Counted from the first letter of the stretch, positions 17,542 through 26,162 are shown. The stretch: DNA of 64,000 nt from Paludibacter jiangxiensis (GCF_001618385.1 NZ_BDCR01000003.1:1-64000); one strand, 5' to 3'. Notes: generated by a model from the sequence alone, not told the origin. Numbers and translations: made by a program.

Positions 17542-18474
17542 ATGCACAAGACACACTATTTACGAACATTGGCCTGCATAGCTTTCGCCGGTTGCCTTTC
17601 GGTATCGGCTTTTGCAAAGACCAAACTGGTTACCCAGAGTCAGTATTGCGCCGATTTTGCCTCTGTTACCCCACCCGATAGCTCAACGATGTTTTCTTCA
17701 TTTGCCGACGGGAAAGTTCTCATAAGGGTATTCAATAATCCGACAGGTTTTTACATTCAACTGGTTGCAGCTGATGAACAAACCCAACAAAAGCTGCTGG
17801 TTAACGGACTGACTGTTTATGTTGATCCTACCGGCAAAGAGAAAGATAAATACGCTGTTATTTTCCCCTCCATGATGTCGCTAAGACAACAAATGGGACA
17901 AACAGGCATGAATCAGGAAGAAGCCAGACCACAAATGCAAGATGCCAATCAAGAACAGGGAACTCAGAGTCAGCGAAGAGACCCGAGGCGGCCTGATCCA
18001 TCTAAAATGGTACAACAGATAAATCTGAAAGGCGCCACTTTCGACATTGACGGGGACTCCCGTGCGGTAGGCATCGAATGGGTTAAACTGACAATAACTC
18101 CAAACCAGAAAATCTGTTACAACATCAAGCTCCCTTATTCTGTTTTCAATCTCAAAAACTTATCTCCTGAATTACTGAGCATAGGTCTACTATCTGAATT
18201 CAGTTTACCACAGGGTATGCCATCCGGCGGAGGAATGGGTGGTCCTGGTGGTGGCATGGGCGGTCCTGGCGGAGGAATGGGTGGTCCTGGTGGAGGCATG
18301 GGCGGCCCTGGCGGTGGTATGGGTGGTCCCGGCGGTGGCATGGGTGGACCTGGTGGAGGCATGGGTGGTCCCGGCGGAATGGGACAAAGCTCCGGCAATG
18401 CTCGCTCCATGTTTGCTGAAATGGGAAAACCCGTAAAAGGATGGATTCAAACGAAACTGGATGCAGCTCATTAA
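17542..18474 (+). CDS. Secreted protein with Gly/Met/Pro repeat tail
   Basis: A 310-residue exported protein (signal peptide ending near SAFA). The N-terminal half has a beta-rich pattern (GKVLIRVFNNPTGFYIQLVA, LLVNGLTVYVDPTGKEKDKY, FDIDGDSRAVGIEWVKLTIT) that loosely resembles carbohydrate-binding/DOMON-like folds. A Gln/Arg-rich spacer lies around residues 110-155. From residue 229 seven perfect GGGMGGP heptads (18226-18372) are followed by GGMGQSSG and a short helical end. I do not recognise a named family. The regularly spaced Met residues could bind soft metals or form a flexible glycine-rich tail; both are inferences. It sits between a receptor and a two-component pair. Confidence 0.75.
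   Translation: MHKTHYLRTLACIAFAGCLSVSAFAKTKLVTQSQYCADFASVTPPDSSTMFSSFADGKVLIRVFNNPTGFYIQLVAADEQTQQKLLVNGLTVYVDPTGKEKDKYAVIFPSMMSLRQQMGQTGMNQEEARPQMQDANQEQGTQSQRRDPRRPDPSKMVQQINLKGATFDIDGDSRAVGIEWVKLTITPNQKICYNIKLPYSVFNLKNLSPELLSIGLLSEFSLPQGMPSGGGMGGPGGGMGGPGGGMGGPGGGMGGPGGGMGGPGGGMGGPGGGMGGPGGMGQSSGNARSMFAEMGKPVKGWIQTKLDAAH
18226..18372 (+). repeat. 21-bp coding minisatellite, seven units
   Basis: Seven head-to-tail 21-bp units each encode GGGMGGP. Units differ only at third codon positions, so the protein repeat is kept exact while the DNA varies. This implies selection on the peptide rather than very recent slippage. Confidence 0.95.
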
Positions 18475-18499
18475 GCCGCAAAAACAGGATTAAACAGGC

Positions 18500-19495
18500 A
18501 TGAACTTCAATAAAAAATACGGCAAAGCGATCAACGTGCTAATCCATATTTGTTTTTGGATAGGATTTATTGCTATACCTGCTATTTTACCGAAGCCTCA
18601 ACACAGACCGTTTCATCCTCCGTTTCACCCCGGATTGCATCCGGACATACAAATTATAGCGATAGCCATCGGGTTGCAGATCGGATATTTTTACCTGAAT
18701 TATTTCGTTTTCTTCAACTTATTCAAAACACGGCGATACTATCTGTTTTTCATTGTCAACCTTGCTATTTTATCGGTTATTTTTGTAATAAGGTGTGTTT
18801 ATAACCGGTTCGATGGCTTGAATATGATGATTTTCAGAGAACTATCGCCGTATATTTTCTTCTTTCTGGCTGGAACGTCATTGCGGATTATCAGGGATCA
18901 GTTCCGACTTCAAAGCGAGTTGCTCGAAAACGAAGTCACCTTTTTGCGCAATCAAATCAATCCGCATTTTCTATTCAATGTATTGAACATGGTCAATTCG
19001 TTTGCCCGGACACGACCGGAACTGATTGAACCCACGGTGGAGAAGCTATCGAACCTGATGCGCTACATGCTTTACAATACAGACAAACAAACCTCATTAA
19101 TGGATGAAGTTGAACACCTGAACAACTACATCGAACTGCAAAGAACCCGGTACAACGATTCGGTAAAAATCAGTTACCATACAGAAGGCGAGATTCCTGA
19201 CAAGACAATTGAGCCTATGCTACTCATACCTATCGTTGAAAATGCATTCAAGCATGGCACGGCACTGATAGATTCGCCCGAAATCCACATCAAGCTCACA
19301 AGCTCAGATAAAACCCTTTCATTGGAAGTGAGCAATCGTTACAAAAACGACTTGCAGGAGAACTTAAGCCCCTACAGCGGAATTGGGTTACAAAACATCA
19401 TCAGAAGGTTGGAACTGCTCTACCCTGACTCACACGTGCTGAACCATTTTTCTGAAAACGGGTGGTATAAAATACAATTGACGATTGCCTTATGA
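18500..19495 (+). CDS. LytS-type sensor histidine kinase
   Basis: A 331-residue membrane kinase of the His_kinase (PF06580) family. Four hydrophobic segments lie between residues 10 and 130. The phosphoacceptor region reads LRNQINPHFLFNVLNMVNSF with His at about residue 156, and the ATP-binding motifs are LIPIVENAFKHGT and YSGIGLQNIIRRLELLYP. Between the first two membrane segments is a short loop with His at residues 35, 39, 43 and 47 (HRPFHPPFHPGLHP), a strikingly regular spacing. The stop overlaps the next gene as ATGA (19492-19495). It presumably phosphorylates the adjacent LytTR regulator. Confidence 0.95.
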   Translation: MNFNKKYGKAINVLIHICFWIGFIAIPAILPKPQHRPFHPPFHPGLHPDIQIIAIAIGLQIGYFYLNYFVFFNLFKTRRYYLFFIVNLAILSVIFVIRCVYNRFDGLNMMIFRELSPYIFFFLAGTSLRIIRDQFRLQSELLENEVTFLRNQINPHFLFNVLNMVNSFARTRPELIEPTVEKLSNLMRYMLYNTDKQTSLMDEVEHLNNYIELQRTRYNDSVKISYHTEGEIPDKTIEPMLLIPIVENAFKHGTALIDSPEIHIKLTSSDKTLSLEVSNRYKNDLQENLSPYSGIGLQNIIRRLELLYPDSHVLNHFSENGWYKIQLTIAL

Positions 19496-20199
19496 TTAGT
19501 TGCATTGCCATTGACGACGAAAAATATGCCCTCGATTTACTAATTGACAATATCCGCAGGGCTCCTTTTCTGGAGTTGAAAGAGACGTTCAGAAATGGCG
19601 TAGACGCGTTGCATTATCTGGAAAAGAATCCGGTCGATCTGGCCTTTCTCGATATTCAGATGCCGGTTCTGAACGGACTGCAAATGTTACGTAAGTTGCA
19701 GGTAAGACCAATGATTGTGATCGTATCCGCATTTAAAAGTTATGCGCTTGAAAGTTTTGAACTCGACGTTCTGGATTATCTGCTAAAGCCGGTGTCGTAC
19801 GAACGATTTCTGAGAGCGGCGAACAAAGCCAACGACTATTTTCAGCTGAAACATGCAAAAAACGGGCAACGGAATGATTATATATTTGTCAATGCCGATT
19901 ACCGCCTGGTAAAAATCAACATTGATAAAATCTTGTATATTGAAGGGATGAAGGACTACGTAAAAATCTTCCCTGAAAACAGCAAAGCCATCGTTACAAA
20001 ACTATCACTTAAAACGGTTGAAGAAATGCTGCCGGACGAACACTTTATACGCGTTCACAAATCGTATATTATAAATAGTCAAAAGGTGATTTCGTTGCAA
20101 AAGAAAAAGGTGCAACTCAATGGCGACATCATCATTCCGTTGAGCAGTAATTACCGCTCGGCCTACAACCAGCTGATAGAAAGTCCGGCAGAAAGTTAA
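19492..20199 (+). CDS. LytTR-family response regulator
   Basis: A 235-residue regulator. The receiver domain begins MISCIAIDDEKYALDLLIDN and has the phosphoacceptor Asp at residue 54 (AFLDIQMP). The switch Ser/Lys region is MIVIVSAFKSYALESFELDVLDYLLKPVSYERF. The C-terminal LytTR DNA-binding domain includes YIFVNADYRLVKINIDKILYIEG and FIRVHKSYIINSQKV. It is translationally coupled to the upstream kinase. Target sites cannot be seen directly; the preceding receptor operon is the obvious candidate. It ends 4 bp before the convergent ZIP gene. Confidence 0.96.
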   Translation: MISCIAIDDEKYALDLLIDNIRRAPFLELKETFRNGVDALHYLEKNPVDLAFLDIQMPVLNGLQMLRKLQVRPMIVIVSAFKSYALESFELDVLDYLLKPVSYERFLRAANKANDYFQLKHAKNGQRNDYIFVNADYRLVKINIDKILYIEGMKDYVKIFPENSKAIVTKLSLKTVEEMLPDEHFIRVHKSYIINSQKVISLQKKKVQLNGDIIIPLSSNYRSAYNQLIESPAES

Positions 20200-20203
20200 T
20201 AGC

Positions 20204-21001
20204 CTATTCTCCCATCAACAATATGGCTATCGCAACCAAAGCCATACCGCTAATCAATCCGATTTTAGAAAACAAGCCTTTACCATAATGGTGCGCCGTA
20301 GGAATCAGCTCATCTATAGCAATATACACCATAGTGGCCGACACAGCGCCCAATACAATACCCTCCAGCATTGGCGACCAGTAAGGTAATATAAACAGCC
20401 AGGCCAGAAATGCCCCCATCGGAGTGGAAAGACCCGCAGCCAACGTCAACAAGAGAGCTTTACGGCGATTTCCCGTCGCGTGATACATTGGAGCTGAAAT
20501 AGAGAGGCCAATGGGAACGTTATGGATAATAATCGCCAGCAAAATAGGAAACGCCAGACGATAATCCGAAACGCCTATCGTAAACATTGCTATTCCTTCG
20601 GGGATATTGTGTAAAGTAACCGCCAGAGCAATTAAAAGACTCATTTTTTTGAGTCGCTTTTTTAATTGAACGCTTTCAGGATCGGCATTGTCGCTAACGT
20701 CCACATGGTGGGGAAACAGCATATCAATCAGTGCCATAACCACAATTCCCAGAAAAAAGGAGAAGATGGCATACATAAATGCTTTTGAGGGAGAAGCTGC
20801 AGATTCAAAACAGCGAAGCGATTCCGGAAAGATTTCGACAAAAGAGACGAAGAGTAATACCCCGGCAGCCAGACCCAACGAGAACGCGAGAAAAGACCGG
20901 TTGGTTTGTTTTGAAAAGTATGTTAAGAGACCTCCGATACCGGTTGACAACCCGGCAGTAAGGGTTAGCCCAAAAGCTATCAACAAATTATGATGTTCCA
21001 T
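20204..21001 (-). CDS. ZIP-family metal transporter (ZupT-like)
   Basis: A 265-residue membrane protein of the ZIP family, which imports Zn2+ and other divalent metals into the cytoplasm. It has eight hydrophobic segments. The key motif in helix 4 is ALAVTLHNIPEGIAMFTIGV and in helix 5 IIIHNVPIGLSISAPMYHAT; these carry the His/Asn/Glu binuclear metal ligands. Helix 5 has HNVPIG where the usual ZupT sequence is HNIPEG, so one Glu ligand is replaced by Ile. A cytoplasmic loop holds HVDVSDNADPE. A promoter box at 21022-21029 gives a short leader. The gene faces the two-component system tail to tail. Confidence 0.92.
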   Translation of the reverse strand: MEHHNLLIAFGLTLTAGLSTGIGGLLTYFSKQTNRSFLAFSLGLAAGVLLFVSFVEIFPESLRCFESAASPSKAFMYAIFSFFLGIVVMALIDMLFPHHVDVSDNADPESVQLKKRLKKMSLLIALAVTLHNIPEGIAMFTIGVSDYRLAFPILLAIIIHNVPIGLSISAPMYHATGNRRKALLLTLAAGLSTPMGAFLAWLFILPYWSPMLEGIVLGAVSATMVYIAIDELIPTAHHYGKGLFSKIGLISGMALVAIAILLMGE

Positions 21002-21021
21002 TTATATCTGATACTTAATTA

Positions 21022-21029
21022 CAAAGGTA
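21022..21029 (-). promoter_or_regulatory. -7 element (TACCTTTG) for the ZIP gene
   Basis: Reads TACCTTTG on the minus strand, about 20 bp before the ATG at 21001. Confidence 0.6.
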
Positions 21030-21206
21030 ACAAAATAAACGACAAACGGGATGAAGAATTCTTCCCTTCATATCTCGCAGTGAGTACGTGTAAATTAACG
21101 ATTTAAACCATTGACTATTTTGGCCGTCTTTTATAAAAAAACATAACATCACCAATTTCGGGGAACATCCGATTCAAGTCTGGCATTCTGATTTAACAAA
21201 AACAAT

Positions 21207-21214
21207 TAACTTTG
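21207..21214 (+). promoter_or_regulatory. -7 element (TAACTTTG) for the Kdo-kinase-like gene
   Basis: TAACTTTG matches TAxxTTTG, 20 bp before the ATG at 21235. Confidence 0.6.
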
Positions 21215-21234
21215 CCTGCTTTCGTGCAAACAAT

Positions 21235-21948
21235 ATGAAGACAGTAGTAATAATAGCTCCGGCATACCAACAGTACACAAGTTTCATCCACTCTTTACCT
21301 CAGATTTTTAATTCTGAAGGCACTTCTATTTATAAGGCCAGAAATGAAATTAAGAATTTTGAGCGTAATGGAAAACTATTTACCGTCAAAGGTTATAAGC
21401 GGCCACATATCATCAACCAAATTGCTTATGGCACCTTCCGCCAAAGCAAAGCCAAACGGGCTTATGATTACGCATTGCGTCTTCTGGAGAAAAACATCTC
21501 CACGCCAGAGCCTGTAGCCTACATTGAACAATACGCATGTGGTTTATTGTGCAACTCTTATTTTGTCTCGTTATTTGCCACAGAATCTCACCTACTCAGA
21601 GAACTTCACGACTATAAAGTGGAGGGAAATGAAGCGTTACTCAACGCACTGGCGGCGTATACAGCTTACGTTCACGAAAGAGATGTATTTCCTATCGATT
21701 ATTCGCCCGGAAATGTGTTGTTTGAAAATGAAGATGGAATATTCAGATTCACGCTCCTCGACATCAACAGAATGCAATTTCGAGTAGTGACTCAAAAGAT
21801 GGCTGCCAGATGTTTTCGGCGCTTTACCATGGATAAGACGCTTATCGGGTTCATCGCGTGCGAGTATGCACGTATAAGAGGATATGAGCCAACTGCATTC
21901 GCGAACGAGGCCATCAAACATCACACAAATTTCTGGAAAACGCGATAA
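21235..21948 (+). CDS. Kdo/lipopolysaccharide kinase family protein
   Basis: A 237-residue protein of the WaaP/KdkA kinase-like fold that phosphorylates Kdo or heptose in lipopolysaccharide core at the cytoplasmic side of the inner membrane. Visible are the Lys-containing N-lobe strand (LFTVKGYKRPHIINQIAYG), the catalytic-loop variant DVFPIDYSPGNVLFE (Asp and Asn retained) and the metal-binding LLDINRMQF. The usual HxD of the catalytic loop reads IDY. Monocistronic, with its own promoter box. Confidence in the family is good; the exact sugar substrate is unknown. Confidence 0.85.
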   Translation: MKTVVIIAPAYQQYTSFIHSLPQIFNSEGTSIYKARNEIKNFERNGKLFTVKGYKRPHIINQIAYGTFRQSKAKRAYDYALRLLEKNISTPEPVAYIEQYACGLLCNSYFVSLFATESHLLRELHDYKVEGNEALLNALAAYTAYVHERDVFPIDYSPGNVLFENEDGIFRFTLLDINRMQFRVVTQKMAARCFRRFTMDKTLIGFIACEYARIRGYEPTAFANEAIKHHTNFWKTR

Positions 21949-21970
21949 TAAAGCTATTCCAATTAAGAGA

Positions 21971-23689
21971 CTATTTTTCCAGATAGCTCTTCATCTCTAT
22001 TTTCTTTTTCAACAAGGGTGAGTTATTTCCTGCATTCACGGCTTTTTGCCACCAAACCAGAGCTTCTTCTTTTTCGCCTGCCATAAACAGGATATCGCCG
22101 TAGTGTTCTAGCACTTCAGGGCTTTTATCTCCACCATTGTCAATTGCCTGTTTTTCATAGATTTTGGCCAGCGAGTAATTTCCTTCCACAAAGAAAATCC
22201 ACGCGTAAGTATCCAGATAAGTGGCATTCGTTGGCTCTGCCGCCACGGTTTTGGCACTCATGCTTTCGGCCTTTTGCAATTCCCTCTTCTCCAACGATAA
22301 ATAATAGGCGTAATTGTTCAGTGTTCCTATATTATTCGGCTGATATTTTAGCGATTGAGCATAAGAAACGAAGGTCGAATCTTTCATTCCCAATTTATAA
22401 TAAGTGTCCCCCAGTTGGGTATAAATTTGAGAGCGCATTACTATGTTTTCATCCGGCACCAACTGAAGCGCCTTATTGCAATGGGAAATTGTCTCCTTGT
22501 ATTTTCCTGATTGATACAGAGCAATTGCCTTATAAAAATAAAAATCGACATCATCGGCAAAATATCCGAGAGCTTTACTGCACAGAGAATCGATAGCCGT
22601 AAAGTTTTCCTGCTTAATTTTCATATCAATCATCCGCATCCATGTCACCTTGTTCTGTGGATTGAGGTCGAGCATTATTTTCAGCTCATTTTCAGCAGCT
22701 TCGTTTTTTTGCCGCATCATCAGAAAGAGGTAATTGTAATTGTGGAGGCTCTCTTCTTCCGGATACATTTCGAGCAAAGAACTGAGATAGCCCTCTACCT
22801 TTTGCATTTCCGATGGACGGGTAACAAGGTCTTTGAGAACAGACAATTTGGGCTCAAGATCAACATTTTTGTTGCGCATCATCTGATCGAGTACAGACAT
22901 CATCGATACGGTATCGCCTACTGCCTTGTAATATTTCGACAGAGAATAAAGGGCATCTCCGTTATTGGGATCAGTATTCAATACTTGCTGATAGCAGGCA
23001 AGCGCTTCTTTCTGCATCTTTTGCTCAAGATAGATATCACCTCTAAGAACCTGGTATTTAGCTTCATTCGGATACGTTTTCACCAGCTTATCTATCTCTG
23101 CAATCCCTTTTTTATTTTGATTTTGCATAAAATAGAGCCGGGCCTTTTCCATGGTTATATCCTGATTCATGCCCTGCACCTTTTCAAGCATGTTCAAAGC
23201 CCCAATAGCTTCGTTGTATTTTTCGGATTGCGAGTAAATATTGATCAGCATCATCAACGCTTCATCGTTTTCAGGGTCAATTTTCACGATGGCATTATAC
23301 ACTTCAACGGCTTTGTCTATTTTCTGAGAAGAAAGATATTGCTCGGCCAGGGCGGTTTTGAACCACAGGTTTTCAGGCTGAGCCACTGTTGCCTTTTCCA
23401 GACACGCAATCGCCTTATCGGTTTGTTTGGTAACAACGTAAATTTTAGACAATTCATACATCACATTCCCGTCATTCGGCTTGATCCGGTTACAATTAGT
23501 AAGCAAATCAATTGCCGCATCATAATGTCCGGCCAGCCTTTCACGCAAAGCATCATCAAAAAAGTAATTGAATTGAATGTCGACCGGAGTTGTTTCTTCA
23601 ATATGCTTTTGAACTGCCTTTTTAGAAGCTGACATTTGAAGAGAACCACTCACGCAGAGGGCTAATATAACGATGCGGATTAATTTCAT
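21971..23689 (-). CDS. Secreted tetratricopeptide-repeat protein
   Basis: A 572-residue protein with a signal peptide (MKLIRIVILALCVSGSLQMSA) and at least ten TPR units across its length. Examples are AIDLLTNCNRIKPNDGNVMY, AIACLEKATVAQPENLWFKT, ALACYQQVLNTDPNNGDALY and TISHCNKALQLVPDENIVMR. TPR arrays mediate protein-protein contacts, and in Bacteroidota such exported TPR proteins are often periplasmic or lipid-anchored scaffolds. There is no lipobox Cys. The specific partner is unknown. A promoter-like box lies at 23765-23772. Confidence 0.9.
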   Translation of the reverse strand: MKLIRIVILALCVSGSLQMSASKKAVQKHIEETTPVDIQFNYFFDDALRERLAGHYDAAIDLLTNCNRIKPNDGNVMYELSKIYVVTKQTDKAIACLEKATVAQPENLWFKTALAEQYLSSQKIDKAVEVYNAIVKIDPENDEALMMLINIYSQSEKYNEAIGALNMLEKVQGMNQDITMEKARLYFMQNQNKKGIAEIDKLVKTYPNEAKYQVLRGDIYLEQKMQKEALACYQQVLNTDPNNGDALYSLSKYYKAVGDTVSMMSVLDQMMRNKNVDLEPKLSVLKDLVTRPSEMQKVEGYLSSLLEMYPEEESLHNYNYLFLMMRQKNEAAENELKIMLDLNPQNKVTWMRMIDMKIKQENFTAIDSLCSKALGYFADDVDFYFYKAIALYQSGKYKETISHCNKALQLVPDENIVMRSQIYTQLGDTYYKLGMKDSTFVSYAQSLKYQPNNIGTLNNYAYYLSLEKRELQKAESMSAKTVAAEPTNATYLDTYAWIFFVEGNYSLAKIYEKQAIDNGGDKSPEVLEHYGDILFMAGEKEEALVWWQKAVNAGNNSPLLKKKIEMKSYLEK

Positions 23690-23764
23690 TGCTTTTGATT
23701 TGAACTGCTGAAAGAGACCATTCCGGCCGCTTCAACAGATAAAATAAGTAACCAGTTAGTTATG

Positions 23765-23772
23765 CAAATGTA
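23765..23772 (-). promoter_or_regulatory. -7 element (TACATTTG) for the TPR gene
   Basis: Reads TACATTTG on the minus strand, about 75 bp upstream of the start at 23689. Confidence 0.5.
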
Positions 23773-23844
23773 CGTATTTCAGATGGAAAAACTGTCACCA
23801 AAACATTTAGAAAAACTAAAACAGATAACGAATTGCACCGGATA

Positions 23845-24570
23845 TCAATCGAACAATTCCATCAGCACCGGCAACGATTTGATTTCTCCGATTTCAGCCA
23901 AATGGATACGATAATACGCAAGCATATGCTCAAGAATAGCAACACGTTCGCTTCTCGAGAAACGGAACATGTGCATATTTGTATAGTTAATCCGCATCAG
24001 TTGATATAAAACAGCACTCTCTGCAGGACGCAGGAAATGTTTGTGCAAAGGGCATGTGGAAGTAAATACCCCATTGACCATGTCAAAATAAAAGTGCAGT
24101 CCGAGATTTTCGGTATTGGGAAAGAAGCCGAGGAAACGGGTCAGATGAAGCATCATCACCAAATGAAAATTGGCAACGCCCTGTTCCGACCGTTCGAGGA
24201 TTTGCACTGACTCCTGCAGGAAGCGAAACAACATTTTGTCCGTTTGGCTATCCCGCAACGTACGATAAAGAAATTCGGCCAGAAACAATGCCAAAGCATT
24301 TTTCACCGGATTCATTTGTATGGAAGTAATAATATTGTAAGGCCGGGCTTCTTTTATTTGGTGAAGTTCGCGGTCCGGCAGCATTTCTATTTCAAGATCG
24401 ACCAACATCATCGGTTGCAGGAATGCCATTTTCGATCCGCTTTTTTTTCTCGAAGCTCCATAAACGATACAGGCCAAACGTCCCCGCTCCTCCGAAATAA
24501 GGTGCACGATATTCGCCTTATCGGAATACTTGATGCAGTGAAGAATGATGGCTTTCGTTTTGAGAAACAT
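23845..24570 (-). CDS. recO: DNA repair protein RecO
   Basis: A 241-residue RecO, which loads RecA on SSB-coated single-stranded DNA in the RecFOR pathway. The N-terminal OB-fold begins MFLKTKAIILHCIKYSDKAN and continues IVHLISEERGRLACIVYGAS. A helical C-terminal domain follows, with only part of the usual zinc-binding Cys set (STCPLHKHF). The open frame extends up to 24666, but I place the start at 24570 for two reasons: the extension has no RecO-like sequence and runs through the terminator of the upstream gene, and a -7 box at 24602-24609 lies inside it. Confidence 0.93.
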   Translation of the reverse strand: MFLKTKAIILHCIKYSDKANIVHLISEERGRLACIVYGASRKKSGSKMAFLQPMMLVDLEIEMLPDRELHQIKEARPYNIITSIQMNPVKNALALFLAEFLYRTLRDSQTDKMLFRFLQESVQILERSEQGVANFHLVMMLHLTRFLGFFPNTENLGLHFYFDMVNGVFTSTCPLHKHFLRPAESAVLYQLMRINYTNMHMFRFSRSERVAILEHMLAYYRIHLAEIGEIKSLPVLMELFD

Positions 24571-24601
24571 AACAGACGGAAAGAAAATACATTTAGCAAA
24601 A

Positions 24602-24609
24602 CAAAGATA
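24602..24609 (-). promoter_or_regulatory. -7 element (TATCTTTG) for recO
   Basis: Reads TATCTTTG on the minus strand, 31 bp before the ATG at 24570. It decides the recO start. Confidence 0.7.
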
Positions 24610-24625
24610 GGCTATTTTGAGCGCA

Positions 24626-24671
24626 TTAAAAAAAAAAACAGCATGACACATATATATCTGCGCCATGCTGT
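24626..24671 (-). terminator. Intrinsic terminator of ald
   Basis: On the minus strand ACAGCATG (to 24664) pairs with CATGCTGT (24638-24645), with a partly pairing AT-rich loop. A run of about twelve T follows. It lies 25 bp past the ald stop. Confidence 0.88.
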
Positions 24672-24695
24672 AGTATAGAATATCAAGTAAGTTTT

Positions 24696-25790
24696 TTACC
24701 CCAGAAATGCTTCGCGCACAGCCGGGTAAACAATTTCACCTTTTACGATATTAAGACCTTTGCGAAGCTCTTCACTCGCTTCACAAGCCTTTTCCCATCC
24801 CAGATTAGCCAGTTGGATAGCGTAAGGCAACGTAGCATTTGTTAACGCAAGGGTTGAGGTATAAGGCACTGCACCCGGAATATTGGCAACACAATAATGA
24901 ACCACACCATCAATGGTATAAATCGGATCATTGTGTGTAGTCGGGCGGGAAGTTTCAAAGCAACCACCCTGATCGATAGCAACGTCTACCATCACCGCTC
25001 CTTTTTGCATAGTAGACAACATATCAGCAGTCACAAGATGAGGAGCCTTTGCTCCGGTTACCAAAACCGCACCGATTACCAAATCTGCAGTTTTCACCTC
25101 TTCCGCAATAACATATTCGGAAGACACCAATGTTTTTACGTTCTTGGGCAACACGTCCGACAAATAACGCAAGCGAGGCAGCGAAATATCAGCCAAAGTA
25201 ACATCAGCACCCAAACCGGCAGCCATCCATGCAGCCTGAGTACCAACCACACCACCGCCAAGCACAAGCACTTTTGCAGGTTTAACACCCGGCACACCAC
25301 CAAGCAGGATACCTTTTCCGCCATTAGGACGTTCAAGATACTTTGCTCCTTCCTGAATTGACATCCGGCCTGCCACTTCCGACATTGGAATCAATAAAGG
25401 AAGACTTCGGTCGGCCTTTTCTACTGTTTCATAAGCAAGACAAACAGCTCCGCTGTCGATCATTGCTTTTGTCAAACCGGCATTAGAGGCAAAGTGAAAA
25501 TACGTAAAAAGCAACTGATCTTTCTTGATCAACCGATATTCAGGCTCAATCGGCTCTTTTACTTTTACAATCATGTCAGAAGCGGCATATACCTCTTCTA
25601 TTGAAGGCAACAATGTTGCTCCTACCTTCAAATACAATTCATCACTAAAGCCACTGTTCACCCCTGCACCTTCCTGAATGTAAACAATATGGCCTTGTTT
25701 AACAAGTGCAGACACGCCTGCGGGTGTTAATCCCACGCGATTTTCGTTGTTTTTAATTTCTTTTGGGGTTCCAATTTTCATACTCTTCAA
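24696..25790 (-). CDS. ald: Alanine dehydrogenase
   Basis: NAD-dependent L-alanine dehydrogenase, which interconverts alanine with pyruvate and ammonia in the cytoplasm. The 364-residue length is normal. The N-terminal signature [21 protein letters not shown] is followed by the catalytic-Lys region [13 protein letters not shown], the catalytic His in [11 protein letters not shown] and the Rossmann loop [46 protein letters not shown] is also typical. An alternative start at 25781 (MKIG) is possible. It has its own promoter box and a strong terminator, and lies divergent from dnaA. Confidence 0.97.
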   Translation of the reverse strand: MKSMKIGTPKEIKNNENRVGLTPAGVSALVKQGHIVYIQEGAGVNSGFSDELYLKVGATLLPSIEEVYAASDMIVKVKEPIEPEYRLIKKDQLLFTYFHFASNAGLTKAMIDSGAVCLAYETVEKADRSLPLLIPMSEVAGRMSIQEGAKYLERPNGGKGILLGGVPGVKPAKVLVLGGGVVGTQAAWMAAGLGADVTLADISLPRLRYLSDVLPKNVKTLVSSEYVIAEEVKTADLVIGAVLVTGAKAPHLVTADMLSTMQKGAVMVDVAIDQGGCFETSRPTTHNDPIYTIDGVVHYCVANIPGAVPYTSTLALTNATLPYAIQLANLGWEKACEASEELRKGLNIVKGEIVYPAVREAFLG

Positions 25791-26162
25791 TTTAAAGGTA
25801 ATTAATATGTCTCAAAGGTCAATGTTTTTAATTGTAATTGCAAAGATAAAGTATAAAAAAGTGTTATTAATCCTGTTTTTAAACATAAATATGTCCATAT
25901 TTCATAATTAAATATTGTTTTATCTGTTTTTATTAACACCAAAAAATACGAATAACATTATTTAACATATTTCTTAGACTGTTGATAAAAAGACAATTAT
26001 TTATCAACAATGCCATATATGATTAATATTCAGCACATTAAATTAACACACTGATAATAAACATTGTACAAAAAAACATGAAAAATACCTCAAAACAGCT
26101 ATTTTTTATGTGGAAAATCTTTAGGATATTTGTCAGTCCAAAAAGACTTAAGACCCTAAAAG
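25791..26162. other. ald-dnaA divergent intergenic region with DnaA-box-like sites
   Basis: A 372-bp, very AT-rich region. Besides the ald promoter it holds two inverted TTATCAACA sites (25980-25988 minus, 26001-26009 plus) and TTTTCCACA on the minus strand (26109-26117), each one mismatch from TTATCCACA. GATATTTG (26125-26132) is one base off the -7 consensus for dnaA. This fits DnaA autoregulation or an origin-proximal element. Confidence 0.5.
25841..25848 (-). promoter_or_regulatory. -7 element (TATCTTTG) for ald
   Basis: Reads TATCTTTG on the minus strand, about 50 bp upstream of ald. Confidence 0.65.

Noticed and set aside
18135-18481. Pro- or His/Pro-rich minus-strand frames opposite the Gly/Met repeats
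   Set aside because: They are antisense readings of the GGGMGGP heptads and have no start signals or independent support.
22511-23632. 373-codon plus-strand frame opposite the TPR gene
   Set aside because: It lies wholly antisense to a protein with clear TPR units and a signal peptide; its own translation shows no domain pattern.
24571-24666. Longer N-terminus for RecO
   Set aside because: The extension passes through the ald terminator and a -7 promoter box, and it lacks RecO similarity.
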